Below the pieces are notes generated by a model, which was given only the letters and a program-made list of their open reading frames with translations, had not been told where the DNA came from and ran no database searches. Shown piece by piece: positions 1 through 9,005 of a stretch of 46,696 nucleotides of DNA. The position numbers and the translations under genes are program-made. The stretch is from Muribaculaceae bacterium (lineage in GTDB: Bacteria > Bacteroidota > Bacteroidia > Bacteroidales > Muribaculaceae), in assembly GCA_029061255.1 (NCBI GenBank), contig JAIDSL010000176.1, forward strand, positions 1 to 46,696, read 5' to 3'. Positions within the stretch are counted from its first letter, which is position 1. Each line of letters begins with the position of its first letter.

Positions 1-24
1 TTCCCATAGAGCAGATCGTATTTT

Positions 25-3000
25 TTAGAATTGGAGCTTGAGGGTGGCGGTGGCGGTGGGGGATTCGAGGTGAAGGAGGTAGAGGCCGGGGCGAAGGTTG
101 AGGTTTCGCTTGGCGGCTTCCGGTGCCTCGTCTTTTGTTGTTTCGATGGTGCCGAGGCAGATGCCTGTTGCGTCGAATACCTTGCAGACTACGGGATCAT
201 TGCCATTGATCATTCTTACCCCTGTACCCTCAACTACTTTCAGTATGCCGGATGCATCCTGGAGGCCTGAGAAGTCCCATGCGAGACCTTCGGGAAGCTC
301 AGGAAGCTCGATGTTGGGAGTGCCGGCAAAGCTTTCAGTTATCCATAGCTGGAACTGATCGCCGACAGCCGGAACATATTCGGGATTCATGGTAATCGTC
401 ACGTCTCCGTTGATAGTCAGAGTGCCCTTAACGTTAAGATATGAGCAGTCATTGCCCTTTCCTGCCATACGCAGGTAAAGACTGAGTACACCACCCTGAG
501 CAATATTGACATTTCCGGTAGCAAAGATCGGTCCATAGTGGTGGGTGTTGGAATCGGAATAAGATCCGGGTTCTACTATACCACCGTCAGCAACTGTAAG
601 GTCAGCAACGCTGCCGCGACCGCGAAGCTTTGCAGAGCCTTCGATACTCAATGGAGCGTCGAAGAACTGAGTGTTGTACGGACTCTTGGAAGCCTGCAGA
701 GACACTGTTCCTTCTTTTGCTGTAACATTCTTTACACCCGTAAGCTTGCGGCTCATGTAGAGGTCGCAACTTCCGGTCTTCACGAATGCAGGATTGCCTG
801 CGAAGGAGCCTGAATAGCTAATTGCCTTTTCGTCGTTGCCAACAGTGACCGAGCCTGTCGTGCTGATTGTTCCGGATCCCTTTATGTTGCCAAATACAAG
901 TTTGCGGTCACCGGCATTGAAGGTCACGCCACTTTGAACATTTAGGGTAGCCTTCGGCATACCATAGTTGTTGTCCCAGAGGAAATCAGGATCATATGTG
1001 CTTCGTTTCAAATATGCAGCAGTCAGTTCACCTTCAAACTCCGACCAGTTGCCTTGGAGATAGTTGCGCACTCCGGCAGCATATACTGTAAAAGATCCTT
1101 TTCCGGTGAGAGTACCCTTGTAGTTGCTTCGAGGGTCGCAATAAAGCGAACCCTTGTTGCCTTCAGCCACCACGAAGTTGATGGAGTTTGTGCTATAAGA
1201 TCCCATTGTGTTAGGATCGTAGAGTGCTCCTTTGATGAATTCCACTGTCTTTGGAAGTGAAACCTGATCTCCTGATTCGGAAGCATTGATGACACCGTCT
1301 TCGATAATTAGCTTATGCATTGAATTGCCGTTGCCGAGATTCAGGGTTCCCTTGCCGCGCTTGTAGAGAATTTGTCCCAGTCCACTGGCTGAGATGCCGT
1401 TGCTTACAGTGAGTGTGACTCCGTTGTCAACTTCAATGGCAGCATGTCCGTTGGGCATGGAGATTCGTTGCCCAAGTGTGCCACTTGCATTAACCGCGAG
1501 GGTAGCTCCATTGCTGATTATAATACGGCTATTGACATCCGAAAGGGCACCCAGGTCGTTGCCTACATTATTAGCGAATACACCGGCTGTCAGTTTTCCG
1601 GCATTGATATAAGTGCCACCGGTATAGCTGTTGATGTTGCTTATGGTAAGATTTCCGTTGCCTTCCTTCACGAGTTTAGTCTCACCTACGATCTGGCCTT
1701 CACCTGAGAGTGTGTAGTCTTTGTCGTTGTTGTTGAAAGTGACGCTTGCAGGTTGCAAACGACCGGAGATAATAACATTGGTGTTATCTGCAGAGTCATC
1801 GAAAATCACGTTGTCGCCGGGAACGAATACGTCTGTAACGCCATTATCGGAGTTGGTGAAAGCTTCAGTAGCCCCGAGATCCCAGAGAGCATTCTCTATG
1901 CCTGCCCAGGTCTTGTTGCCGGCTACATAGGCAGAAAGATCCACATAGAGCTTTCCATCTTCGTAGACGAGTTCTTTCTTCATGTCCTCAATGCCAAGAA
2001 GGATAAGGTCGTCGAGGTTTCCGTTAATCTCTTCGATCTCACCGATCAGATAACGACCCTGCGGAAGAGTGGCTGCTCCTTCTGCGGCATGGGCAGTGAA
2101 GCGAATGATCGGCTGAAGATATTCAGGACCGTTTGTCCAGTCTTTTTTCTCAATGGTCAATTTTTTAACCTTAAGATTGTCGATCGTTTCATCTGCGAAT
2201 GCGTCAAGTTCAACAACAGAACCGAAACCGAGGGTCAGTTCACTTGTGGAAAGTGTACCCGCCTCTGTCTCGTTGCCGAGCTTAAGAATGGAGGCATAAT
2301 TCATGTCAAGTCCTTTGGGAAGGGAGAGAGACGATGACTCGAGCACTGCGAATCTATTGAGCCAAACAGGGCTGTTTGTTAGTTCTCCATCGAGAGCGAG
2401 TGTACCTGCCCACACTTCGGTCATACCGTTGTAGGTATGTGTCCCTTTAGGCATGATGAGTTTTCCATCGCCTTGCTTGATGAGTCTCATTTCTCCGGCG
2501 AAAGAACCGGAAGAAATAGTGTGGATGTAAGTCTTTGTAGTGATATGGTCGTTGTTATTGTGTCCTTCCACCCATGTCGGAGTGTTGACTGTAAGGATTG
2601 AAGGAGATACAGCGTCGGCAGCTGAGAGGGTCATGTCGTTGGTCTCGCACAGGATCACGTGCTTTCCGTTGAGTGTGGCATCGATATTTCCCTTATCAGC
2701 CACTTCTGAGCGACCTGTCATCGTGAGTGGGGCAGGGGGAACAGTCATATCTTCAAACACGCTGAGTGCAAAGCTCACGTGAGGAGGCTGGTTGTAGCCG
2801 CACATCTGCCAGTTCATGGCATTGCGGTATTGGTGGTCGTACCAAAGCGAGTATATGCGATGTTCGGTGGGTATATCCGTAGAGTAGATGCGAATATTGT
2901 TGTCGCCATCTCGCATTATGTATTCCTCACGCCAGTCGCCGAGAATGTCGCCTTGGAAGCAGGGGGTGCCTTTGGTGTCGTTGTTGGTCTTGCTTCCCTC

Positions 3001-4602
3001 TAGGAGTGCAATGCGTCCTTCACGGGGCTTGTAGATTGCTCCTTGTGTATTCTTCCCGCTATTGTAATCAAAAGACTCGTCGCAGAGGTCGCCGTCCCAG
3101 AACACACGGAAGTTTTGAGTAATAGATACGGAGGATTTGGAATCACCGATGATTGCCTTGTGGGAAGCCCCGCCAATCAGTGCATCATCTTTTGAGGAGA
3201 TTCCTTCAGCTCCGGGATATTCGTCGATAAAGTTTCCCATCATCGAGCGTCCGTCATCGTTTCCGCCGGTGGTGCGGTAATATATCTTTGAGGTGGTAGC
3301 GTCTCGGAAGTTGTTGTTTGGGTTATCCTCGTTACAAGCAAATATCTCCTGACCGTGGGTATAGGGATCGAAATCTCCGCAGTGCTGTGCATCTCCATGT
3401 CCGAGGCCGGTAGTGGAGAGACCATTACCGTTATCGTCGATCACCATAGATCCGTAGACGATTTCATCGCGGCCGTCCCAGTCAACATCAGCAATACCGA
3501 AATTGTGATAGCCTTGTCCGAACCAAGCACCGCCAAGATCGTTCCAGCGCCAGCGCTCTATGAGCTTGTGGGTAGTGGGGTCGATGTCGTAGGCAATCAT
3601 CTTGTGCTTGGTGTAGATGCCACGGGCAAGGAATAGGCTTGGTTTGCGGCCGTCGAGGTAAGGGGCAGCGAAGAAATATTTGGAAGAACGGTGTCCGTAT
3701 CCGTCGCCCCATTCGTTATTGACCAGTGTATCATATGCGCCTCCGCTCAGGATGCCATTTGGGTTGTTTTCAGGTTCTACACGTATGAGGGGGTAGTCGA
3801 TGCATTCGTAGGGTTCTCCTGTCTCGCCATTTGCATAGACAAGGTATTCCTTGCCCCAGTGCATGAACCATTGCCCGTCGGGCCACGAGTTGCCACGGTA
3901 GTTTAAGCTTGGGTCGCCGACAGTGTATGTGGAGCCATCGGCTTGGTGGATGATAGTGCCGTCGGCTGCTCGGAACACTACTTCCGCCTTTCCGTCTTGA
4001 TCCCAGTCTGTGGCAATGATATTGATTTCGTTGTTTTGGAAGTCTCCAATGTTAGGACCGAAATTTATCCACCATTTTACACTTCCGTCCATCTCGAGGC
4101 ATTCCACTACGGTGAATATTCCGTTGTCTCCATCGTGATAGCTTGAAGCCTGGTTGTCATACTTTATTATGATCTCGAGGTCGCCATCGCCGTCAACGTC
4201 GGCAGCAGTTGCGTCGTTGGGAACAAGTCCGGCTTTGATTTCGGGAGCGTGTTGAGGGGAGATGATTGTATAGTTCTTTTCCCATACTTTGACAGGGACA
4301 CATGCGTCAGCTTCAACACCATTCATTACGGGTCTGATGGTGTAGGTGTCTTCGAGAGAGCCGGAGGCATCGGTAAAGTTAGATACTTTCAGAGGGATGT
4401 CGTTGAGTTTTGTATTGCCTCGGTAGATGTTGTATTCAGTGTTGTCCCATTCATCGGCGTTGATGCGCCATGAGCAGAATATGCCGGAGTCTGTCTTTAT
4501 GGCTACGAGGCCTCGTCCGAGGGCATCGGTCACACGTTGGGCTGTCATCGTCGGGGCTATGGAGAGGATGGCTCCGAGGGCAAGCAGTAATTGTTTTTTC
4601 AT
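25..4602 (-). CDS. Rhamnogalacturonan lyase (PL11) with beta-strand repeat stalk and sorting tail
   Basis: Secreted lyase predicted to cleave the rhamnogalacturonan I backbone of pectin by beta-elimination. A signal peptide (residues 1-21, ending TMTAQ) is followed by a PL11 YesW/YesX-like domain (about 22-620). That domain carries calcium-type propeller motifs: DVDGDGDLE near 135, DWDQDGKAE near 199, DVDWDGRDE near 372 and GDILGDWREE near 551. Residues about 640-1440 are low-complexity Gly/Asn/Thr-rich beta-strand repeats resembling autotransporter-associated repeats, for example GNGNLTISNINSYTGGT. The last about 65 residues (VFDATG ... LRPGLYLLHL) resemble a type IX secretion tail. A stand-alone PL11 enzyme is about 600 residues, so more than half of this protein is extension. 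The gene is last in the minus-strand PUL arm and has its own promoter. The lyase call is firm; the stalk and tail roles are inferred. Confidence 0.88.
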   Translation of the reverse strand: MKKQLLLALGAILSIAPTMTAQRVTDALGRGLVAIKTDSGIFCSWRINADEWDNTEYNIYRGNTKLNDIPLKVSNFTDASGSLEDTYTIRPVMNGVEADACVPVKVWEKNYTIISPQHAPEIKAGLVPNDATAADVDGDGDLEIIIKYDNQASSYHDGDNGIFTVVECLEMDGSVKWWINFGPNIGDFQNNEINIIATDWDQDGKAEVVFRAADGTIIHQADGSTYTVGDPSLNYRGNSWPDGQWFMHWGKEYLVYANGETGEPYECIDYPLIRVEPENNPNGILSGGAYDTLVNNEWGDGYGHRSSKYFFAAPYLDGRKPSLFLARGIYTKHKMIAYDIDPTTHKLIERWRWNDLGGAWFGQGYHNFGIADVDWDGRDEIVYGSMVIDDNGNGLSTTGLGHGDAQHCGDFDPYTHGQEIFACNEDNPNNNFRDATTSKIYYRTTGGNDDGRSMMGNFIDEYPGAEGISSKDDALIGGASHKAIIGDSKSSVSITQNFRVFWDGDLCDESFDYNSGKNTQGAIYKPREGRIALLEGSKTNNDTKGTPCFQGDILGDWREEYIMRDGDNNIRIYSTDIPTEHRIYSLWYDHQYRNAMNWQMCGYNQPPHVSFALSVFEDMTVPPAPLTMTGRSEVADKGNIDATLNGKHVILCETNDMTLSAADAVSPSILTVNTPTWVEGHNNNDHITTKTYIHTISSGSFAGEMRLIKQGDGKLIMPKGTHTYNGMTEVWAGTLALDGELTNSPVWLNRFAVLESSSLSLPKGLDMNYASILKLGNETEAGTLSTSELTLGFGSVVELDAFADETIDNLKVKKLTIEKKDWTNGPEYLQPIIRFTAHAAEGAATLPQGRYLIGEIEEINGNLDDLILLGIEDMKKELVYEDGKLYVDLSAYVAGNKTWAGIENALWDLGATEAFTNSDNGVTDVFVPGDNVIFDDSADNTNVIISGRLQPASVTFNNNDKDYTLSGEGQIVGETKLVKEGNGNLTISNINSYTGGTYINAGKLTAGVFANNVGNDLGALSDVNSRIIISNGATLAVNASGTLGQRISMPNGHAAIEVDNGVTLTVSNGISASGLGQILYKRGKGTLNLGNGNSMHKLIIEDGVINASESGDQVSLPKTVEFIKGALYDPNTMGSYSTNSINFVVAEGNKGSLYCDPRSNYKGTLTGKGSFTVYAAGVRNYLQGNWSEFEGELTAAYLKRSTYDPDFLWDNNYGMPKATLNVQSGVTFNAGDRKLVFGNIKGSGTISTTGSVTVGNDEKAISYSGSFAGNPAFVKTGSCDLYMSRKLTGVKNVTAKEGTVSLQASKSPYNTQFFDAPLSIEGSAKLRGRGSVADLTVADGGIVEPGSYSDSNTHHYGPIFATGNVNIAQGGVLSLYLRMAGKGNDCSYLNVKGTLTINGDVTITMNPEYVPAVGDQFQLWITESFAGTPNIELPELPEGLAWDFSGLQDASGILKVVEGTGVRMINGNDPVVCKVFDATGICLGTIETTKDEAPEAAKRNLNLRPGLYLLHLESPTATATLKLQF

Positions 4603-4615
4603 AATGTTAGTTATT

Positions 4616-4671
4616 AGCTGTCAGCTGTCAGCTGTCAGTTGTCAGTTGTCAGTTGTCAGTTGTTAGTTGAT
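4616..4671. repeat. Eight 7-bp tandem repeats in the PL11 leader
   Basis: Three AGCTGTC units, three AGTTGTC units, then AGTTGTT and AGTTGAT run without a break just upstream of the PL11 start. With the promoter core at 4689-4696, the array would lie in the transcribed leader. The units are in phase and degrade toward the promoter side. The array could expand or contract by slippage, but no effect is shown. Confidence 0.9.
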
Positions 4672-4688
4672 AAGATGTTAGAAAGGTG

Positions 4689-4720
4689 CAAATTTACGAT
4701 TTTTTGACATAATTTGCAAT
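4689..4720 (-). promoter_or_regulatory. Promoter for the PL11 gene
   Basis: Read on the minus strand, the sequence contains TAAATTTG (4689-4696), a perfect match to the Bacteroidetes -7 core TAnnTTTG. ATTG (4717-4720) lies 20 bases upstream as a near-match to the -33 TTTG box. This places the start of transcription near 4683, just upstream of the 7-bp repeats. Confidence 0.65.
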
Positions 4721-4824
4721 GTGAATTTAGTTAAAATTATAAAAAAGAGGGATTAGGGGTATCTTTTCACCCATAGACAAACCTGCTGTGCATCATGGGT
4801 TGCGTCAATAAAAAATTGAAATAA

Positions 4825-4853
4825 AAAAGGACGCACGAGGGGTGCGTCCTTTT
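4825..4853 (-). terminator. Terminator after the 734-residue secreted protein gene
   Basis: A perfect 12-bp stem (4825-4836 with 4842-4853) has a 5-base loop. On the minus strand it runs into a T-rich stretch 21 bases past the stop codon, as expected for an intrinsic terminator. The stem core GGACGCAC/GTGCGTCC is a variant of the palindrome also seen at 32572-32669 and 37165-37185. Confidence 0.75.
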
Positions 4854-4873
4854 GAGAATATTGGGGGGATTGA

Positions 4874-7078
4874 TTACTTAACGATGATCTTCTTACCGTT
4901 GTGGATGTAGAGACCCGGACGAGTGGGCTCAGCAACGCGAACGCCGTCGATAGAGTACCAGTTGTTGTCGCCAGCTACAGTAGCTTCAACGCCTTCAACT
5001 GCGCCACCTGCATTTTTAGCCTTGAAGATGACGAGCTTGGTGAGAACAGTATCGATACGATAGAGAGCATAGTGGATATTGTAAGAACCATCTTCATTTT
5101 CAAGAGCGTAGCTTATACCTTCTCTTTTCAGATTCGGGAGTTCAGCATCAGCTGAAACAAGAATCTTCTCAGCATTAAGAACTACATCTTCGCCAGCGAG
5201 CACTGAATAATATTCTTCGTCATTAGCTACTTCCGGGTGATTGGAGTTACCACCATAGTTGTTGATATAGTTGGCAAGAACGAAGTCTGAACCTTCTACA
5301 TTGAAGATTGTGACGTCGTTGTAGTTGTTAGCAGTTTCGTTGTTGAAGACACCGAGGTGTTTCATATAGCCAACATTACGTACATTGTCAAATATTCCGA
5401 GGCCTTCGAAATACATAGTGTTATCCTGATCGCCTTCAATTACGCTATAATCAAGAACGTTTGTAGTGTTGTCTTCTGCAATGAAGCCGAAAGGATAGAT
5501 TGTCTTAGCCACAGTAACAGTCTCTCCGTCAACTTCTTTTTCTTCAGTCTCTGTTGTTGAAGTGTAATAGAGACGCTTGCGTGCAGTCCAGTTTTCAAAA
5601 CCGCTTGTATTAGCGCTATTAAGAACATTCCAAGTTGTGAAGCCTGCTGTTGCTACTTGTTCATCACTCATACGAGCGAAGTCCCAGGTTTTACCTGCCT
5701 CGAACTCAATATCATTAACTTCTGTAGACTTTGAACTTTCATATCCGAATGCCTTGGTAGTTATCGTAAGTGTGCCTTCTTCCTCTACAGTAACCTTAAC
5801 GCCAGAAGTCTGGTCTTCACCAGAGAGCTTCTCACCGCTATTACTTACGAATTCATAGTCGATAAAGATTGTCGGACGGAGTGGAACGTTGGAATTGTCA
5901 ACATTCAAAACGTATGTTTTGCCGAAGCCAGCTTTTACAGATGAAATGGTTACGGTTGCAGTAGGAAGAACTACTGGAGCGCAGTCTACTTCAGTTGTAA
6001 CTTTCTCAGAAGTAGCGGTTCCTGATGTCGTCCATGCTGTAAGAGTACCGCTTGTAGTGGTCTCATACAAGTAATCTCCGTCTGATGTTTCCTCGTAAGG
6101 AATCTCGAGAGGTGCTCCGTCTGTTCCAATGATGTGGAGAGTTTCATCAATGCCGCAAGCGATGTTATAGATGCGCATGTTCAGGTTAAGTTCACCGTCA
6201 GCTGTCTGGCCGAGACTTTTCAGTGAGATTACGGGCTCAGCAGCATAGTCATAATCTGATTCGAAAGATACCTGAATGTTATCGATGTCATAGATAGTGT
6301 TAGTGCGAGCAAGCATTACATTAAGACCTTCAGCATACATGCTTATTTCACTACCATCAGCGACATTGGTCTCAGGAACTGTGTAAGTTCCTTCTTGAAT
6401 AATTTCACCTTCGAGAGTCTGGAAGGTATATTCAACCTCACGGGATTCTACATTCACGTGGAGATCAACCTGATACCAAACATTTGCATCCAATTTTTTG
6501 TATTCAGAATAGTCGATAGAGTACGATACTGTAACCTCTTGGGTTTCCTCGTTTGTAGTCTCTGTGACATTTGTTCCACCATAGATGGCGTACAAAAGAT
6601 TGTTATTGCCTGCCTCTGTTTGAAGAGCTTTATCATCTACCTGAGTAGCATCAAAGAGATAGTTCTGCCAATATCCTGCAGGACTCCAGGGAGTGCGATA
6701 CCCCTGGTTCAGAATGGGGGTATGGTTTGTGAAGATTGTGATCTCACTGTTGAACTGGTTGCAAGTGCTGTTGGCGATCTGATATTCGAAGTGAACATCA
6801 TATGTGCCATGTTCAAGAACGGATTCTCCGTCTTTGTTCAGGAAGATTTCCGGTCCCCATTGAAGCCATGTGCTACCACCATTCTGGCCATTCTGGTTGA
6901 TTTCAAGGAATTTACCGAATTGGTCAGAAGCAATTGTCATAAGACCACGGTATGGTTGCCAGCCGGCAGCTATTGGATCATCTACTGACTCGAAGTTCTG
7001 GCGGTACAGAACTCTGGTAGCCGCAAATGACTGGAGTGCCATACATGCAACTCCAAGAGTTAATAAAGATTTTTTCAT
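4874..7078 (-). CDS. Large secreted protein, probable surface glycan-binding protein, sorting tail
   Basis: No enzyme family is recognised. The 734-residue product has a signal peptide (MKKSLLTLGVACMALQSFA). An acidic N-terminal region (about 20-265) starting with the NFES motif looks like a concanavalin-type beta-sandwich. The middle is Thr/Glu-rich Ig-like beta sheet. A second domain begins near GKTWDFARMS (about 470), a motif I associate with secreted pectin-degrading proteins of Bacteroidales. The C-terminus (WYSIDGVRV ... PGLYIHNGKKIIVK) fits a type IX secretion or surface-sorting tail. It lies 165 bp after susD1 on the same strand without an obvious promoter, the usual place of a SusE/F-like or surface glycan-binding protein. 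A binding role is inferred from context; a hidden lyase or esterase domain cannot be excluded. Confidence 0.6.
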   Translation of the reverse strand: MKKSLLTLGVACMALQSFAATRVLYRQNFESVDDPIAAGWQPYRGLMTIASDQFGKFLEINQNGQNGGSTWLQWGPEIFLNKDGESVLEHGTYDVHFEYQIANSTCNQFNSEITIFTNHTPILNQGYRTPWSPAGYWQNYLFDATQVDDKALQTEAGNNNLLYAIYGGTNVTETTNEETQEVTVSYSIDYSEYKKLDANVWYQVDLHVNVESREVEYTFQTLEGEIIQEGTYTVPETNVADGSEISMYAEGLNVMLARTNTIYDIDNIQVSFESDYDYAAEPVISLKSLGQTADGELNLNMRIYNIACGIDETLHIIGTDGAPLEIPYEETSDGDYLYETTTSGTLTAWTTSGTATSEKVTTEVDCAPVVLPTATVTISSVKAGFGKTYVLNVDNSNVPLRPTIFIDYEFVSNSGEKLSGEDQTSGVKVTVEEEGTLTITTKAFGYESSKSTEVNDIEFEAGKTWDFARMSDEQVATAGFTTWNVLNSANTSGFENWTARKRLYYTSTTETEEKEVDGETVTVAKTIYPFGFIAEDNTTNVLDYSVIEGDQDNTMYFEGLGIFDNVRNVGYMKHLGVFNNETANNYNDVTIFNVEGSDFVLANYINNYGGNSNHPEVANDEEYYSVLAGEDVVLNAEKILVSADAELPNLKREGISYALENEDGSYNIHYALYRIDTVLTKLVIFKAKNAGGAVEGVEATVAGDNNWYSIDGVRVAEPTRPGLYIHNGKKIIVK

Positions 7079-7140
7079 AGAAAAAATGTTAGTTAATAAA
7101 TGTTAATGAAATTTTTGGGTTGTTTTTGATTTTGTGCCTA

Positions 7141-7230
7141 CAGAGGGGTTCAAGCCTCTGCAGGTTATTTTATGTTTATTATAAGTGGGCGGTTGAGACT
7201 TGCTTTAGTTTGGGCGAAGCCAAACCGCCC
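7141..7230 (-). terminator. Two hairpins in the spacer after susD1
   Basis: GGGCGGTT (7187-7194) pairs with AACCGCCC (7223-7230), and CAGAGG (7141-7146) pairs with CCTCTG (7155-7160). Both lie in the 165-bp gap between susD1 and the next secreted protein. Neither is followed by a strong T-run, so they may attenuate or stabilise the message rather than fully terminate it. Confidence 0.45.
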
Positions 7231-7243
7231 TCCCATGTGTGGA

Positions 7244-8977
7244 TTACCAGCCGGGATTTTGGGTTAGAGCGCCTGACTTCAGGACCTCTGATTGCGGTAT
7301 GGGCCATAAGTACTGGTGGTCGCCAGCCCATGTGCGCTTTGTGATGTAGTTCGGGTTTGTGACAGGAGTATAAGTCAGTTCGTCACCGTTCTTTGTAATT
7401 TCCATTACCTTAATATCGGTGAAGTATTGAGGAGCTTTCTTCCAGCGACGTACATCATATATGCGGTGTCCTTCAAAAGCGAGTTCGACAAAGCGTTCGT
7501 TCTCATATCTCTTTTCGAAATCTGCTGTGTTCAAACCAGTAGGGAGATCCGGCTGGCCTGCTCTTTTACGAACGATGTTTATTGCATCAGCAGCTGATAA
7601 ATTGAAGTTGTCGGGGGTATCATAGCCGTTTCCGGAGTAATTGAATATTGCCTCCGCATAATCAAGATATACTTGTCCGAGACGGAAAAGAACCCAAGTG
7701 TGTTTTGAATTGGTCTGGCCGGTACCTGAGATTTTATTTTCACCACAAACATATTTTTTTAGGTAGTAACCGGTGGGAGTACCATACTGCACACTTCGCG
7801 AATCAGAACCTCCTAACCATATCTCAAGACCGTCATGTTCGAGTTGAGTAGGCCACTTCTCTCCGCATACAGCAACTGTAGCAGCCAGACGAGCGTCACG
7901 GTCTTTATAAGGATTTTTGGGGTCATAGCCGGATAGGGCATCTGTAATGGGGAGACCATTCGTCATCTCATATGATGAAACGAGATTTTCTGTTGGACAG
8001 TTGCCACCGCCTGCATTAAGCATACTCTTAGGATAGTTGTACTTTTCAAAGCTGTTGCTTTCTCCTGAGCGGACAGCAAATATTATTTCCTTATTTGCAT
8101 CTTGGTCGTTCCAGTTAGAATTGGAAAAGAGTGATGAATAGTCTTTGGACAGTGTCATACCGCGTTTCTTGCACTCGTCGATGCATGCCTTGCCGCATTC
8201 AGCAGCATGTTTCCACAGAGCTTTCTTCTCTGTGTCTGACTTTCCATCGCTGAAGAGGGGAGAGGCATGATAAAGAGCTGCGCGCGCACGGAGAGCGAGC
8301 ACACCAAGATTATTGACGCGGCCCGGTTCATTCTCAAGAGAGTTGTATGCACCGGAGTAGTTTTGGATGATCTCATCTTTGATTGCATCGCATTCGCTAT
8401 CGATGAAGTCAAAGATTTCATCAGCAGATACACGGGGCTGATTGTTGGATTCCTCAGCATTGAGATAGTCGGTAATAAGTGGAACACCACCATACATGCG
8501 CACGAGCAGAAAATAATTGTAGGCACGCATAAAACGCACTTCCCATTGGTAATTCTCATACTTGACCATATTGTCGGGATAGTTTTTCTCGAGTTTATGG
8601 TCAGGGAATGTCAGTCCTGTATAGTCGGCGAGGAAAAGGTTGCAGTATCCTATTGCTTCCCATGCCTTGATCCAGGTGTAGTTATTTGTTGTCGTAGGAC
8701 TCCAAGATCCATTGTAGTAGCGTTCAATCGTGTTTCCCTCGTGGCTGTAGACAGCCTCATCGGTAGCTGAGCAGAGTGATGCGCCTCCATACATCTGTCC
8801 AAAATCGTAGTCGAGGTTCTGATAGATCTTCGAGGTGATCTTTCCCACACTCTCGAAGTCTCTCTTCACATACTCATCATCGTTGATCTTGATCTCCTTT
8901 TTGTCCATCTGGTCGGAGCAAGAGGAGAAGCAGAGACTCAGAAGAGCTGCACCGCTGATTATATATTTAAGTCTCAT
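7244..8977 (-). CDS. SusD/RagB-family glycan-binding lipoprotein (first pair)
   Basis: Outer-membrane surface lipoprotein that captures oligosaccharide and caps its partner SusC transporter. The lipobox cysteine is near residue 20 (LCFSSC). The 577-residue body has the RagB/SusD pattern: an early N-terminal SusD-like region, TPR-like helices (MRAYNYFLLVRMYGGVPL), and a C-terminal domain with VRKRAGQPDLP and FEGHRIYDVRRW. It ends in the typical LTQNPGW. The gene starts 28 bp after susC1, so the two are co-transcribed. The ligand is not readable from sequence; a rhamnogalacturonan fragment is inferred from the neighbouring PL11. Confidence 0.93.
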   Translation of the reverse strand: MRLKYIISGAALLSLCFSSCSDQMDKKEIKINDDEYVKRDFESVGKITSKIYQNLDYDFGQMYGGASLCSATDEAVYSHEGNTIERYYNGSWSPTTTNNYTWIKAWEAIGYCNLFLADYTGLTFPDHKLEKNYPDNMVKYENYQWEVRFMRAYNYFLLVRMYGGVPLITDYLNAEESNNQPRVSADEIFDFIDSECDAIKDEIIQNYSGAYNSLENEPGRVNNLGVLALRARAALYHASPLFSDGKSDTEKKALWKHAAECGKACIDECKKRGMTLSKDYSSLFSNSNWNDQDANKEIIFAVRSGESNSFEKYNYPKSMLNAGGGNCPTENLVSSYEMTNGLPITDALSGYDPKNPYKDRDARLAATVAVCGEKWPTQLEHDGLEIWLGGSDSRSVQYGTPTGYYLKKYVCGENKISGTGQTNSKHTWVLFRLGQVYLDYAEAIFNYSGNGYDTPDNFNLSAADAINIVRKRAGQPDLPTGLNTADFEKRYENERFVELAFEGHRIYDVRRWKKAPQYFTDIKVMEITKNGDELTYTPVTNPNYITKRTWAGDHQYLWPIPQSEVLKSGALTQNPGW

Positions 8978-9005
8978 TAATTTTTAAAATTTGAATGGTG
9001 AAAGG

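Noticed and set aside
4616..4671. Tandem repeats considered as a CRISPR array or DnaA-box cluster
   Set aside because: Units are 7 bp with no spacers, and they do not match the DnaA box. The same applies to the 9- and 10-bp arrays in the purine cluster.
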